NCBI GenBank assembly: GCA_045627525.1
Contig: JAZQNW010000001.1
Location: 62,001 to 126,000, forward strand
Direction of reading: 5' to 3'
Length of the DNA stretch: 64,000 nt
From: CAG-877 sp045627525
GTDB lineage: Bacteria; Bacillota_I; Bacilli_A; RF39; UBA660
The position numbers were made by a program, and so were the translations under genes. Numbering within the stretch: position 1 is the stretch's first letter; each line of letters begins with the position of its first letter. Positions 1 through 8,462 of this stretch are shown here, in pieces. The notes beneath the pieces were generated by a model. That model had not been told where the DNA came from. It worked only from the letters and a program-made list of their open reading frames with translations, and made no database searches.

Positions 1-1219
1 TTTCTATTCTTTCTAATTCAAAAACATGTTTATTATCAAATTCCTTTGAAATTTTTTCCATAAACGTAATAAATAATTTTAATTCATTTCTACCATAAGA
101 ATCATCTTTATTTAATTCTTTAAAATCATTATTCTTATCCACTTGAATTTTATATTTCAATATTTTATATACTCCATCAAAAAATTCTAAATCATTATAT
201 AAAATAGCAAATACTAAAATTTTCAAAAATACATATATTGGCATATCATAAATTTTATTACGTAGATTTTCATATAAACCAGTTTTTTCTAAATCATAAT
301 CATATATTTCCTTAAAAGTTGGATGAGTAATAACTTCATTCAACTCAATAGTATCTCCTTGATAAATTATCTGAGCTAATTTATAAATATATTGATATTT
401 TTCAAGCCATTCCTTATTAATTTTTGAATTTTTTAAAGAATTATTTTTCATTTTAAGTAAATTTGATATTTGCTCAAGTAATTCTTTTTCTTCCTTACTT
501 ATATTTTTAATAACATCATCATTAGAAACATCAATAATATCATCAATGTCTAAAACTTCAATTTCCTCTAAAGTTTCTACTTCTTCTATTTTTTCTTCCA
601 TCAATCCAACTTTTTCTATTTCTTCTATTGGAATATTAATAGTATAACCACTACTATCATCTAAGACTTCTACAGAAGAATCAGATATTTCTTCTAAATC
701 ATCACCATTGATAACATATTTTTTATCTTTTATAACAAATTTTTTAATAATAGTATCAAAATTAATTAAAGCCAAAAATATAAATAAAATTATAAATACT
801 ATTATGAATTTTAAAATAAGTATTGGAGAAAATGAATTAGAAACAACCCCAATTAAATTATCTTCAGTTATTGGATCATCTTCAGCATTGTTGACATCAC
901 CTTGAGCTATTATCTTATTTCCATCTTTTCTAATATATCTATGAGTTATTATTTCTTTATTATCATTAATATAAGTAATAACATCACCAATTTTTGCTTT
1001 TTTTGTAACTTTTACAATAATTACATCATTAACTTCTAAAGTACCAGACATACTTCCCGTTTTTACAACAAAATAAGTGTAGCCAAAAACATTTACATAG
1101 TCCTTTCCTATAACATCTATTGTAATAAATGTATAAATACATAAACTAACCAATAGGAATAAAAAGACATATGCAATTGATTTAATTGTTTTCTTTAAGT
1201 AAGACAATCTAACCACCAC
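1..1219 (-). CDS. sipW: SipW-type signal peptidase I with long C-terminal extension (3' end outside window)
   Basis: Read directly from the minus strand; the frame is open to the left edge, so the C-terminus is missing. Two GTG codons (1219, 1216) are possible starts, with only a weak ribosome site. An N-terminal membrane segment (about residues 12-34) is followed by the ER/SipW-type signal peptidase motifs: TGSM near residue 53 (catalytic Ser55), THRYI near 91 (catalytic His92), and GDVNNAEDD near 106. A second membrane segment lies near 132-152. SipW proteins normally end about there (about 190 residues), but this one continues at least 250 more residues: an acidic, Glu-rich linker, then a mixed, apparently cytosolic region I do not recognise. 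By family knowledge it would cleave the signal peptides of the TasA-like proteins encoded upstream. Identity of the peptidase core is strong; the role of the extension is unknown. Confidence 0.85.
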   Translation of the reverse strand, partial: MVVRLSYLKKTIKSIAYVFLFLLVSLCIYTFITIDVIGKDYVNVFGYTYFVVKTGSMSGTLEVNDVIIVKVTKKAKIGDVITYINDNKEIITHRYIRKDGNKIIAQGDVNNAEDDPITEDNLIGVVSNSFSPILILKFIIVFIILFIFLALINFDTIIKKFVIKDKKYVINGDDLEEISDSSVEVLDDSSGYTINIPIEEIEKVGLMEEKIEEVETLEEIEVLDIDDIIDVSNDDVIKNISKEEKELLEQISNLLKMKNNSLKNSKINKEWLEKYQYIYKLAQIIYQGDTIELNEVITHPTFKEIYDYDLEKTGLYENLRNKIYDMPIYVFLKILVFAILYNDLEFFDGVYKILKYKIQVDKNNDFKELNKDDSYGRNELKLFITFMEKISKEFDNKHVFELERIE

Positions 1220-1281
1220 ACTATCTATTCTTTCATCTTCTATTATAACATATAATAAATCAAAATACTATGTAAAAAAAG

Positions 1282-1310
1282 AAAAAAAGCTTCTCTTGAA
1301 GCCTTTTTTT
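1282..1310 (-). terminator. Intrinsic terminator after the 1326-2966 gene
   Basis: The arms GCTTC and GAAGC (1289-1293 / 1298-1302) enclose a 4-nt loop and are flanked by A and T runs on both sides. It separates the gene ending at 1326 from sipW. Confidence 0.7.
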
Positions 1311-1325
1311 ATCAACCTTTTTTAC

Positions 1326-2966
1326 TTAATTATTTTCACTATTTGTAATGTCATCATATTCCTTAAATTTAACAATAAATGCCATATCTTCAAGAGATAA
1401 TTTACCTAGTGAAATATACCTAATCAATTTAATATAATTAATAGTATCAATGACTAAATCTATATTATCACTATCTATTTGTTCCTTAGAAATATTTAAA
1501 TTAAGTAATCTAAATTTATCAGCTATAACATCTGTAATATCATAATTGTTAAAAGCGTTTATTTTTAACATAAAAGTATTAAAAGGATTATAAATAAACT
1601 TAAAATAATTTTCTAATTCCAAAGAAAAATTATATTCTCCATTATCAGAAAAATGTTCCTTAAATTTATTTTCCATATAATAATATGAACTATAACTTAC
1701 TAATAATAAATCATATAAACTAGCAACATCACGAACATTATTTAAATTATAAACAATTTCCAAATCATGCAATTCTTTATATAAATCATATAGTTTTAAA
1801 ATTTGCTCATTCATTTGCAATTTTGAACTACTAATTTTATCATTATTAACCTTTGCTAAGAAACCAATTCCATTAGCTTTCAAATATGATTTATAAATCT
1901 TAATTCTTTTATTTTCTTCAGTCTTTATTTCTTTTAATTTATTATCATATAATGCTTTATTTTCAACTCTTTTTGCATATTTTTCTTGTAAATCTTTAAC
2001 AATAAATTCATATCTATAATAATTCTTAAGTACATCTAGTGTTCCAGATAATTCAAAAATAACAGAATAATATTTTTCTTGTTCCTCATTTGTAAAATTA
2101 GCAAATTCATTATTCAAAATAAACTGATTAAAATTCTTTGAACGTGTAGGAGAAGATTCAATATAATCTAATACATTTTTCTTTTTTTCCAAAAAATTAT
2201 TTAAATTAAGAAACTCATCACTACCTATATTATTATCAATATTCTCTCTTTTTTCTTTATATGATTTTAATAACATATCCTTAGTTAAATTAAAAGAAGA
2301 AAGATAATCATTAGCTATTTTATTAGTAAAAACAGCTATTTCTTTTTTATATTTTTCTAATAAATACCACAAATTTAGTTTTAAATGTTTTATTAGTGAT
2401 GGGCACTCCCAATAAATGCTATCAAAAACTTTTTGCATAACACTATTAAAATTATCACTTGAACGATTTTCTAAAAAAGACTTCATATATTTTTCAGTAA
2501 ACATAGAATATTGAAAATCAGTAGATGTTAGATTAATATTCATTGATAAAAATTTATCTATAAATTCACCTAATATTAAATTTAATTCACCTAAAGAAAT
2601 TTCCACATCATCATTAAGCTTACTAATTAAGTTGCAAAAACCTAACTTATTATCATTGCCTAAATTATCACTATTAAATTTAATACAAGATTCTAATTGA
2701 GAAAGAATTTTTTTATCATTTTCATATTGCTCATTATTATCACTAGGTATTAAACTATTTACTCTACTTTGTAACATCTTATATATTTCTAATTGATAAT
2801 TTTGAAACTTTTGCAATTGCAAATTTACATATTCATTTCGACTTTTTATAGCATCCTTATGAAACTTTTCTTTCATAGCTTTAGTGCCAGTTTCAGAGTC
2901 TAAAGGAAATTCAGTAATATGTTTAATATTAATTTCTATTTCTTGATTTATTATAGTATTAGCCAT
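1326..2966 (-). CDS. Hypothetical protein in the SipW/TasA locus (546 aa)
   Basis: No family is recognised. The start is placed at ATG 2966 (MANTIINQEIEI) because a strong purine-rich ribosome site lies just upstream; a longer in-frame reading to 3014 has no such site. The protein has no signal peptide or membrane segment. It is rich in Lys, Glu, Asn and Leu with long probable helices and coiled-coil character, for example around residues 345-400. Its start overlaps the end of the 46-aa ORF at 2959-3099 by 8 bases, so the two are probably translationally coupled. It lies between tasA and sipW in the direction of transcription, which suggests but does not prove a role in assembly or control of the extracellular fibres. 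Confidence 0.7.
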   Translation of the reverse strand: MANTIINQEIEINIKHITEFPLDSETGTKAMKEKFHKDAIKSRNEYVNLQLQKFQNYQLEIYKMLQSRVNSLIPSDNNEQYENDKKILSQLESCIKFNSDNLGNDNKLGFCNLISKLNDDVEISLGELNLILGEFIDKFLSMNINLTSTDFQYSMFTEKYMKSFLENRSSDNFNSVMQKVFDSIYWECPSLIKHLKLNLWYLLEKYKKEIAVFTNKIANDYLSSFNLTKDMLLKSYKEKRENIDNNIGSDEFLNLNNFLEKKKNVLDYIESSPTRSKNFNQFILNNEFANFTNEEQEKYYSVIFELSGTLDVLKNYYRYEFIVKDLQEKYAKRVENKALYDNKLKEIKTEENKRIKIYKSYLKANGIGFLAKVNNDKISSSKLQMNEQILKLYDLYKELHDLEIVYNLNNVRDVASLYDLLLVSYSSYYYMENKFKEHFSDNGEYNFSLELENYFKFIYNPFNTFMLKINAFNNYDITDVIADKFRLLNLNISKEQIDSDNIDLVIDTINYIKLIRYISLGKLSLEDMAFIVKFKEYDDITNSENN

Positions 2967-3099
2967 TAGAAACTTCCCCCTCTTCTTCCAAGACACTATT
3001 CTTAAGGAATTCAATATGTTCTAAAACCGCATCATATAAAATTTCTAAATCTGTATTAGATAAATCATTAACATTAACTAATTGTTCTTCAGTATTCAT
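2959..3099 (-). CDS. Small acidic ORF (46 aa) coupled to the following gene
   Basis: A 46-codon frame starts at ATG 3099 (MNTEEQLVNVNDLSNTDL) behind an AGGAGTG ribosome site and ends at TAA 2959-2961, which lies 8 bases inside the next gene. The product is acidic, predicted helical, and has no membrane segment. The strong ribosome site and tight overlap argue that it is translated, possibly to couple or adjust expression of the 546-aa protein, or as a small partner of it. I recognise no family. Confidence 0.65.
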   Translation of the reverse strand: MNTEEQLVNVNDLSNTDLEILYDAVLEHIEFLKNSVLEEEGEVSNG

Positions 3100-3130
3100 A
3101 TAATATCACTCCTTAATTTAATAGAATAAA

Positions 3131-3150
3131 AGGCCTTCAAACGAAGGCCA
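3131..3150 (-). terminator. Intrinsic terminator after tasA
   Basis: Perfect 7-bp GC-rich arms GGCCTTC and GAAGGCC (3132-3138 / 3143-3149) with an AAAC loop, followed by a short T run on the minus strand. It closes the two-gene TasA-like unit. Confidence 0.85.
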
Positions 3151-3165
3151 TATAACAATTTAAAA

Positions 3166-4191
3166 TTATGATGAAGAAGATGAACCATTAGCAAGTAAAC
3201 TAAATTGTAAGTTTAATGAAATTGCACCACCAGATGCATTATTTTCACAATCAACATCTTGTCCTTCAACCCACATATAAATTCTTACTTTTGTAATACC
3301 TGCAGATAAACTTATTAATTGTTGGTAAGCAGATGATGGGATACCACCATCAGCAGTTGTTGCAAAAGTTGGAGTAACACTAGAAAAATAAGTTGAATTA
3401 TTCGAATTTAAAGCTTGTGCATTAGCATTACTTATTGCAGCTTTAACACCATAATATGGTAATTGACTACCACCAGTTTCAGTAGTTGTAACACCATATA
3501 CATTTAGTGCATTACTAACACCAGTAGAAGTGTGTACATCATAATTTGGTTCCCAAATTATCGCAGTTGAAGCACCAGTTAAAGCTTGTGCTGTTGCAGC
3601 AGTGCTACCAGCATCAACATGACCCTCATTTAAGAAAGCAACACGAGTAGCATATTCAATACCTTTTAAATCACCAGTAACAGATGAATTAGAAGTTAAA
3701 TATAATGTTCCTGCACTATTAACTTGGAAAAATACATCAAAAGCAATAAAATCTCCACCATCAGTACGGTTAGACTCAGTTGATTGTGCAGCAATCAAAC
3801 GATACTCATCAGTATCTAATCCTATTTCATCACCAGTCTTAACTTCACCTTTCCACATTTGCATAAATCCATTGCTTATTGTACCTACTGTAGAAACTGG
3901 AACAATATTATGAGAAGCTGATGGTAATTGATTAGTAACTCCAGACCAACTAGCACCAGTAATATCAGCTGTAGTTAATGTCGGTTTCCAAGTAGAAGCA
4001 TCTGCAGAAATTTGCAAACCATCAGATGTAGCAACTGTTACATCAATTTGTTCAATTTTAACTGTTTGATTTGCTGTAAACCATGCAAAAGTACTTGCAG
4101 TTAATATTACACCAGTAAATAATATCATCAAAATAGCCAAAAACAATCGTTTATTTCTTTTTTTCTTCTTTTTAGAATCCATTTTTGTCAT
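3166..4191 (-). CDS. TasA/camelysin-like secreted protein with SipW-dependent signal
   Basis: 341 aa, ATG 4191 with an AGGAG site 7 bases upstream. A basic N-terminus (KKKKKRNKR) and a hydrophobic core lead to ASTFAWFTAN at about residues 32-41, the hallmark of SipW-processed TasA/camelysin-type precursors. The exported part is rich in Ser, Thr, Ala and Asn, as expected for a beta-rich fibre subunit. It ends with WVEGQDVDCENNASGG and a hydrophobic strand, which matches the end of the neighbouring protein at 4208. B. subtilis TasA forms biofilm fibres; the same role here is inference. The gene follows the TasA-like gene by 16 bases and is followed by a strong terminator. Confidence 0.8.
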   Translation of the reverse strand: MTKMDSKKKKKRNKRLFLAILMILFTGVILTASTFAWFTANQTVKIEQIDVTVATSDGLQISADASTWKPTLTTADITGASWSGVTNQLPSASHNIVPVSTVGTISNGFMQMWKGEVKTGDEIGLDTDEYRLIAAQSTESNRTDGGDFIAFDVFFQVNSAGTLYLTSNSSVTGDLKGIEYATRVAFLNEGHVDAGSTAATAQALTGASTAIIWEPNYDVHTSTGVSNALNVYGVTTTETGGSQLPYYGVKAAISNANAQALNSNNSTYFSSVTPTFATTADGGIPSSAYQQLISLSAGITKVRIYMWVEGQDVDCENNASGGAISLNLQFSLLANGSSSSS

Positions 4192-4207
4192 CCTATCACT
4201 CCTATTC

Positions 4208-4903
4208 TCATACTACATGTTCTTCCGTGAAATCCATATGCATTTTTATTTCTCCACCTAATAAATCGTTTTGACATTCAGGATCATCTCCTTCTATCCA
4301 AACAACAACTGTGTATCTGTCCTTAGTATTAGGCTTGAAATTTTTTCTTTGCTCCAAAACAGCAATTGCATCAGAATAAAACTTTGTTGTATTAGGTTCA
4401 GCTTTTTTGGTCTGTTTATTTTTCTTAGCATAAATTTCTTGTTTTCCATTACGATAAATCATAATTCGTATAGCTTCATCAACATTACGAATCGTATCAT
4501 CTATATCAATTTCATACCAGTAATTAACAGTTTCTTTACCCGTATTTACTAGATAAAAAGTATAAGCTATATAATTATTACCATTGTGTGCCCCATTAGA
4601 TTCAGTATCCAAATTATCTGGCAACCACTTTATTGAAATATTATCCATATATTCAATAGTATCTGCCGAAAGTTTTCTAACCTTAGTCTTCTTATCACCT
4701 GTTTCAGATAAAAATATATTTTTTCTATTAGACATATTCTTATCTAAAGAAACAGTAAATCTACCACCGGCATACACAATATATAAAAATAAATATAAAA
4801 TAGATATCAAGATTAATAATAGCAATAAAGCAATTTTAACAACCCTAATAAATATCTTTCTTTTATATATTTTTTTAGCTTTTACTTCTACACTATTATT
4901 CAT
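4208..4903 (-). CDS. Membrane-anchored TasA-related protein
   Basis: 231 aa from ATG 4903, chosen because GGTGA lies just upstream; an in-frame extension to 4948 has no ribosome site. A basic segment and one membrane helix (about residues 18-43) precede an extracellular domain. Its C-terminal block WIEGDDPECQNDLLGGEI matches the TasA-like protein downstream (WVEGQDVDCENNASGG), so the two are paralogues in domain. It lacks the WF.AN signal-peptide motif and looks retained in the membrane, so it may be an anchor or nucleator for the fibre, comparable in role to TapA. That role is inferred from position only. Confidence 0.65.
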   Translation of the reverse strand: MNNSVEVKAKKIYKRKIFIRVVKIALLLLLILISILYLFLYIVYAGGRFTVSLDKNMSNRKNIFLSETGDKKTKVRKLSADTIEYMDNISIKWLPDNLDTESNGAHNGNNYIAYTFYLVNTGKETVNYWYEIDIDDTIRNVDEAIRIMIYRNGKQEIYAKKNKQTKKAEPNTTKFYSDAIAVLEQRKNFKPNTKDRYTVVVWIEGDDPECQNDLLGGEIKMHMDFTEEHVV

Positions 4904-4952
4904 ATCTTCACCACGACAAGCTATTACTAGCACTCTACCATATATCAATTTA

Positions 4953-4981
4953 ATTATAATAAACTTTCAATAAATTTACAA
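4953..4981 (-). promoter_or_regulatory. SigA-type promoter for the TasA-like operon
   Basis: On the minus strand TTGTAA (4981-4976) and TATAAT (4958-4953) are separated by 17 bases, about 50 bases upstream of the ATG at 4903. Confidence 0.6.
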
Positions 4982-4990
4982 TATCAAAAA

Positions 4991-5010
4991 GTAAAATTAC
5001 ACAATTTTAC
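4991..5010. promoter_or_regulatory. Perfect inverted repeat upstream of the TasA-operon promoter
   Basis: GTAAAATT, a 4-nt spacer ACAC, then AATTTTAC. It sits about 10 bases upstream of the -35 element and has no T run, so an operator is more likely than a terminator. The binding protein is unknown. Confidence 0.4.
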
Positions 5011-5080
5011 ACTTTTATGTAAAAAAAAACAAAATTTATATAATAAATTCCCTTTTATGTTTACAATTATTTACAAAAAT

Positions 5081-5103
5081 AAAAAACTCGATAAACTCGA
5101 GTT
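5081..5103 (-). terminator. Terminator after tRNA-Leu
   Basis: Arms AACTCGA and TCGAGTT (5085-5091 / 5097-5103) around a 5-nt loop, then a T run on the minus strand, 11 bases beyond the encoded CCA end of the tRNA. Confidence 0.75.
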
Positions 5104-5113
5104 ATTTCTATTA

Positions 5114-5200
5114 TGGTGCTCGTATCCGGACTTGAACCGGAACTCTATCGCTAGAAGTAGATTTTGAGTCTACCGCGTCTACCAATTCCGCCATACGAGC
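5114..5200 (-). tRNA. tRNA-Leu (CAA anticodon)
   Basis: An 87-nt cloverleaf on the minus strand. The acceptor arm GCTCGTA pairs with TACGAGC and is followed by an encoded ACCA. The D arm contains GGTAGACGCG. The anticodon stem GTAGA/TCTAC closes the loop CTCAAAA, giving anticodon CAA (reads UUG). A long variable arm and a GGTTCAAGTCC T arm are as expected for a type II leucine tRNA. It stands alone, with its own promoter and terminator. Confidence 0.95.
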
Positions 5201-5213
5201 AAGGTATAAATGA

Positions 5214-5241
5214 ATTATACCATAAAATATTAAATAATCAA
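5214..5241 (-). promoter_or_regulatory. SigA-type promoter for tRNA-Leu
   Basis: TTGATT (5241-5236) and TATAAT (5219-5214) are separated by 16 bases, 14 bases upstream of the mature tRNA 5' end. Confidence 0.6.
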
Positions 5242-5245
5242 TAAT

Positions 5246-5944
5246 TTATTTTAGAATATGAATAATTGCATTTTCATAAACAATATCACAACTATTAGAA
5301 TCTATGGGTACATAAAATGAATAATCTGCAGATACTTTCATTCCCTTATTTAAAACATCAAAATAACTAAATATTTTATCATTAACAGATAAAAATCTTT
5401 CCATTAATTCACCATCAACTATGCATTGAACAGAATCCTTAGGATGATATTCGCTATCACCATTATTTTCTAACATTAAATGAAAAGTTACTACTTTATA
5501 ACCTTCTTTTTTTTCCAATGTTGTAAAAGCATTGTCGATATCTTTATAATTACTAACACTAAACTTATATTTTTTTGTAACAGCAACGTCAGGATAAATA
5601 GCTTCAACTTTCTTATTTGAATTAATATCAATAAAATCTTTATTACCATTAATAATTAAAAAAGTTATAAATCCAAAAACAACAAATACTAAAAAAAATA
5701 TAAAAACTGATATTTTTTGACTTCTTTTAAAACTTTTAAATATACTATTTGCAAATTCAGTTCCCATTTCTTCAGCTTTTACTGACAATTCTCTAGATTT
5801 TAAATCTAAATCCTTTTCTAATGACTCTCTTTCCATTTCTCTTTGGATTTCTTTATTTCCAGCAATAGAAGCGCCACAACCTGGACATCTATCATTTTTA
5901 CTACTTTCAAATCTATGTCCACAATAATCACAAATTATTTTCAT
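5246..5944 (-). CDS. Zinc-ribbon membrane protein with extracellular DUF4352-like domain
   Basis: 232 aa from ATG 5944, chosen because AAGGAG lies upstream and the N-terminus then starts directly with the zinc ribbon (Cys5, Cys8, Cys20, Cys23). A charged helical linker (about 30-75), one membrane segment (about 78-98) and an outside domain follow. That domain has the look of DUF4352-like Ig-fold lipoprotein domains (a strand reading VVTFHLMLENNGD), but the match is by eye. The gene overlaps the end of scpB by 17 bases, so it is co-transcribed with scpAB. Function unknown. Confidence 0.65.
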   Translation of the reverse strand: MKIICDYCGHRFESSKNDRCPGCGASIAGNKEIQREMERESLEKDLDLKSRELSVKAEEMGTEFANSIFKSFKRSQKISVFIFFLVFVVFGFITFLIINGNKDFIDINSNKKVEAIYPDVAVTKKYKFSVSNYKDIDNAFTTLEKKEGYKVVTFHLMLENNGDSEYHPKDSVQCIVDGELMERFLSVNDKIFSYFDVLNKGMKVSADYSFYVPIDSNSCDIVYENAIIHILK

Positions 5945-6521
5945 CGTCTTCGTTCTCCTTATATTTAGAAGTATATAAATCAACATTTTCATCGTTTTCT
6001 TGACTACTATTTTCAATATAACTAGACATATCTGGTAAATCATCTATTGTTGATAAACCAAAATAATCTAAAAATTCACTTGTTGTTTCATAAAGAATAG
6101 GCCTGCCTGGTAAATCACTACGACCTACTTCCTTAATAAATCCCTTAGCAACTAATTTTCTTATAATTTGGGTACTACCAACACCTCTTAAATTATCAAC
6201 TTGCACTCTTGTTACTGGTTCATTATAAGCAATTATCGCTAAAGTTTCTAATGCCGCTTGACTCAAAGTGTTAGTTTCTGGATTTAAAAGTAATTTTTGA
6301 TAATACTCTCTATGTTCAAACTTAGTAGTTATTTTAAATCTATTACCTAAAAAATCTATTCTAAGTCCTCTAGAATCGTCTTCATATTCTTTTTTTAATT
6401 CCATCAAAAGATTTTTAGCTTCTTCTTCTGTAATTTCAAGAACATCACCTATTTGCTCAATAGATAATCCCTCTTCTCCAACAACAAATAAAAGTCCCTC
6501 TAATACTGCTTTATTCTTCAT
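5928..6521 (-). CDS. scpB: Segregation and condensation protein B
   Basis: 197 aa from ATG 6521 (MKNKAVLEGLLFVVGEEG) with a GAGGTG site. ScpB is a paired winged-helix protein that joins ScpA and the SMC dimer in the bacterial condensin. The family signatures are present: LEGLLFV..EGLS at the N-terminus, LSQAALETLAIIAYNEPVTR near the middle, and the RGV and GRPILYETT elements. The length is normal. It overlaps scpA by 11 bases and is followed by the zinc-ribbon gene with a 17-base overlap. It ends in TGA inside the next gene, which shows that TGA is a stop here. Confidence 0.95.
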   Translation of the reverse strand: MKNKAVLEGLLFVVGEEGLSIEQIGDVLEITEEEAKNLLMELKKEYEDDSRGLRIDFLGNRFKITTKFEHREYYQKLLLNPETNTLSQAALETLAIIAYNEPVTRVQVDNLRGVGSTQIIRKLVAKGFIKEVGRSDLPGRPILYETTSEFLDYFGLSTIDDLPDMSSYIENSSQENDENVDLYTSKYKENEDDENNL

Positions 6522-7236
6522 TTTGCACCTCACAAATAATATCATCAAAAGTATCATTTTGAGTTATTCTTAGTTCTTGACTTTTAGCCATTTCTAATAT
6601 AGCTAAAAATGTAGCGATAACATACTCTTTAGTAACCACCGGAAACAATTCAAAAAATGATATTCTTCCTTTCTTTTTAAGAATACTCTTAATTTCATGT
6701 CTTCTAGAAGAAACCGTTATTTCATTAACTGTTATTTTTGTCTTCAACGGCTGAGAATCTTTTTTTCTCTCCAAATAATTCTTAAATGCCTCTACTAAAT
6801 CATCTAGTGTAACATCAGATGTAATAGTAACATTATCATCAATATATGATTTAACATTTTCTGGAGACTTAGTATAAATTTCTTTTCGAATTTCTTCTTT
6901 TTCTTGGAATATTTTAGTTATATCTTTATAAGCTTGATATTCTAATAATCTATTTACCAACTCTTCTCTAGGATCTACTTCATCAATTTCTTCTTCATCA
7001 GTACTTTGCTTTGGTAATAATAACTTTGACTTTATTTCTATGAGTTCAGAAGCCATAACCAAATACTCACTAGCAATCTCTAAATTCATTTTCTCTTGTA
7101 TAGATAAATAATTCATGTATTGATCAGTAATCTTTTCTATTTCAATATTCATTATATCCATCTTACTTTCTTTAATAAGATGTAATAATAAATCTAATGG
7201 TCCTTCAAATTCATTTATTTTAAATTCGACATTCAT
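6511..7236 (-). CDS. scpA: Segregation and condensation protein A
   Basis: 241 aa from ATG 7236 behind AGGAGG. ScpA is the kleisin that bridges the SMC heads. The N-terminal motif FEGPLDLLLHLIKESKMDI, the long helical middle with LLPKQ, and the C-terminal winged-helix region (GRISFFELFPVVTKEYVIATFLAILEMAK, shown here only to identify it as residues about 190-220) fit the family. It is first in a scpA-scpB-zinc ribbon operon with overlapping genes. Only a -10-like TATAAT is seen upstream, at 7268-7263. Confidence 0.95.
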   Translation of the reverse strand: MNVEFKINEFEGPLDLLLHLIKESKMDIMNIEIEKITDQYMNYLSIQEKMNLEIASEYLVMASELIEIKSKLLLPKQSTDEEEIDEVDPREELVNRLLEYQAYKDITKIFQEKEEIRKEIYTKSPENVKSYIDDNVTITSDVTLDDLVEAFKNYLERKKDSQPLKTKITVNEITVSSRRHEIKSILKKKGRISFFELFPVVTKEYVIATFLAILEMAKSQELRITQNDTFDDIICEVQNEE

Positions 7237-7262
7237 AAGAACCAACCTCCTAGACTTAAATA

Positions 7263-7296
7263 ATTATAACATAAAATAATGTAAATATGCTATAAT
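7263..7296. promoter_or_regulatory. Divergent -10 elements between scpA and the patatin gene
   Basis: TATAAT is present on the minus strand at 7268-7263 (toward scpA) and on the plus strand at 7291-7296 (toward the patatin gene). No good -35 hexamer is seen for either, so confidence is limited. Confidence 0.4.
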
Positions 7297-7331
7297 ATTT
7301 AAGAAACACAGATTAAAAAGGAGCTATGAGC

Positions 7332-8462
7332 ATGAAAACAGGATTAGTATTATCAGGTGGCGGTGCACGAGGTGCATATGAAATTGGTGTTTGGAAAGCA
7401 CTAGATGAATTAAATATAAAATGCGACATTGTAACAGGCGTATCAATTGGTTCTATAAATGCAGCATTATATGCTCAACAAAATTATAAAATTGCTGAAA
7501 AAATGTGGAAAAGAATTAATTTTGAAACAGTATTTCAAACAGATACTATTCCTAAAACAAAAAAAGATTTAAGAAAAAAGTATTTAAAATCTGCTCGTAA
7601 TGGTGGCCTTGAACCAATAAATTTAAAAAAGAACTTAACTAAAATAATTGATCCAAAAAAAGTTAAAAATTCGGAAATTGATTTTGGTTTATTAACAGTA
7701 AGCTATCCAAGCATGCGAATTATAGAAAAAACAAAAAACAAAATTGAACCGGAAAAATTAATTGATTACATTGTAGCATCATCAACAGTTTTTCCTGTTT
7801 TTAAAATCAAAGAAATTGATAATCAAAAATTTGTAGACGGCGGATTTAGGCAACCTATCCCAATAGATTTAGCAAAAAAACTAGGAGCAGAAAAAATAAT
7901 AGTAGTAAATATATCTGCACTAAGAAAAAGAAAAGATTTTAAAAAAGAAAAAGATATCATCACTATAAAACCAACAAATAAAATTGGCCCTATTTTAAAA
8001 TTTGATGATAAAATAGCAACTAGAAATATTGATTATGGATATTTTGATACCATGAAAAAATTTAAAAAGCTAGATGGCAAAAAATATACATTTAAAGGAT
8101 TAAAAGAAGAATATGAAACAAATAGATATAAATATAACTATACATACAGTGAACTGTTAAGTAAATTAGAATATATAGGTACATATTTTGAAATAGATAG
8201 TTGCAAATTATATACATTAAAAAGCTATCATGAAGCAATAAAAAAAGTATTAGATTTTACTCCAATAGATATAAATAATAAAATAAAAATTAAAGACTTA
8301 TTAACAAGAAAAGAAAGAATTATTTATATTTATACTGCACTTATTAATAATAAAAAATTACCTAATAATACAAAAAAAATATTTAATAAAGATTATGAAG
8401 CATCTCTATATTTAAAAAATTTTATTGAAAGGAAAGAATATGAAAAAATTTACAATGCGTGA
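7332..8462 (+). CDS. Patatin-like phospholipase family protein
   Basis: 376 aa. ATG 7332 is preferred over ATG 7326 because AGGAG (7319-7323) is 8 bases from the former and only 2 from the latter. The patatin signatures are clear: the oxyanion loop SGGGARGAYEIG at about residues 8-19, the nucleophile elbow GVSIGS with Ser38, and the catalytic Asp in VDGGFRQP (Asp169). These give a Ser-Asp dyad acyl hydrolase of the RssA/YchK type. There is no signal peptide, so it acts on lipids from inside the cell; the substrate is unknown. The C-terminal third is helical and lineage-specific. The gene overlaps the RNHCP gene that follows. Confidence 0.88.
   Translation: MKTGLVLSGGGARGAYEIGVWKALDELNIKCDIVTGVSIGSINAALYAQQNYKIAEKMWKRINFETVFQTDTIPKTKKDLRKKYLKSARNGGLEPINLKKNLTKIIDPKKVKNSEIDFGLLTVSYPSMRIIEKTKNKIEPEKLIDYIVASSTVFPVFKIKEIDNQKFVDGGFRQPIPIDLAKKLGAEKIIVVNISALRKRKDFKKEKDIITIKPTNKIGPILKFDDKIATRNIDYGYFDTMKKFKKLDGKKYTFKGLKEEYETNRYKYNYTYSELLSKLEYIGTYFEIDSCKLYTLKSYHEAIKKVLDFTPIDINNKIKIKDLLTRKERIIYIYTALINNKKLPNNTKKIFNKDYEASLYLKNFIERKEYEKIYNA

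Noticed and set aside
708..905. Plus-strand frame of 65 codons
   Set aside because: Antisense to the SipW coding sequence, whose catalytic motifs fix the minus frame.
4271..4973. Two plus-strand frames (4271-4552, 4584-4973) opposite the TasA-like gene
   Set aside because: Low-complexity antisense readings of a minus-strand gene; no ribosome sites or family signals.
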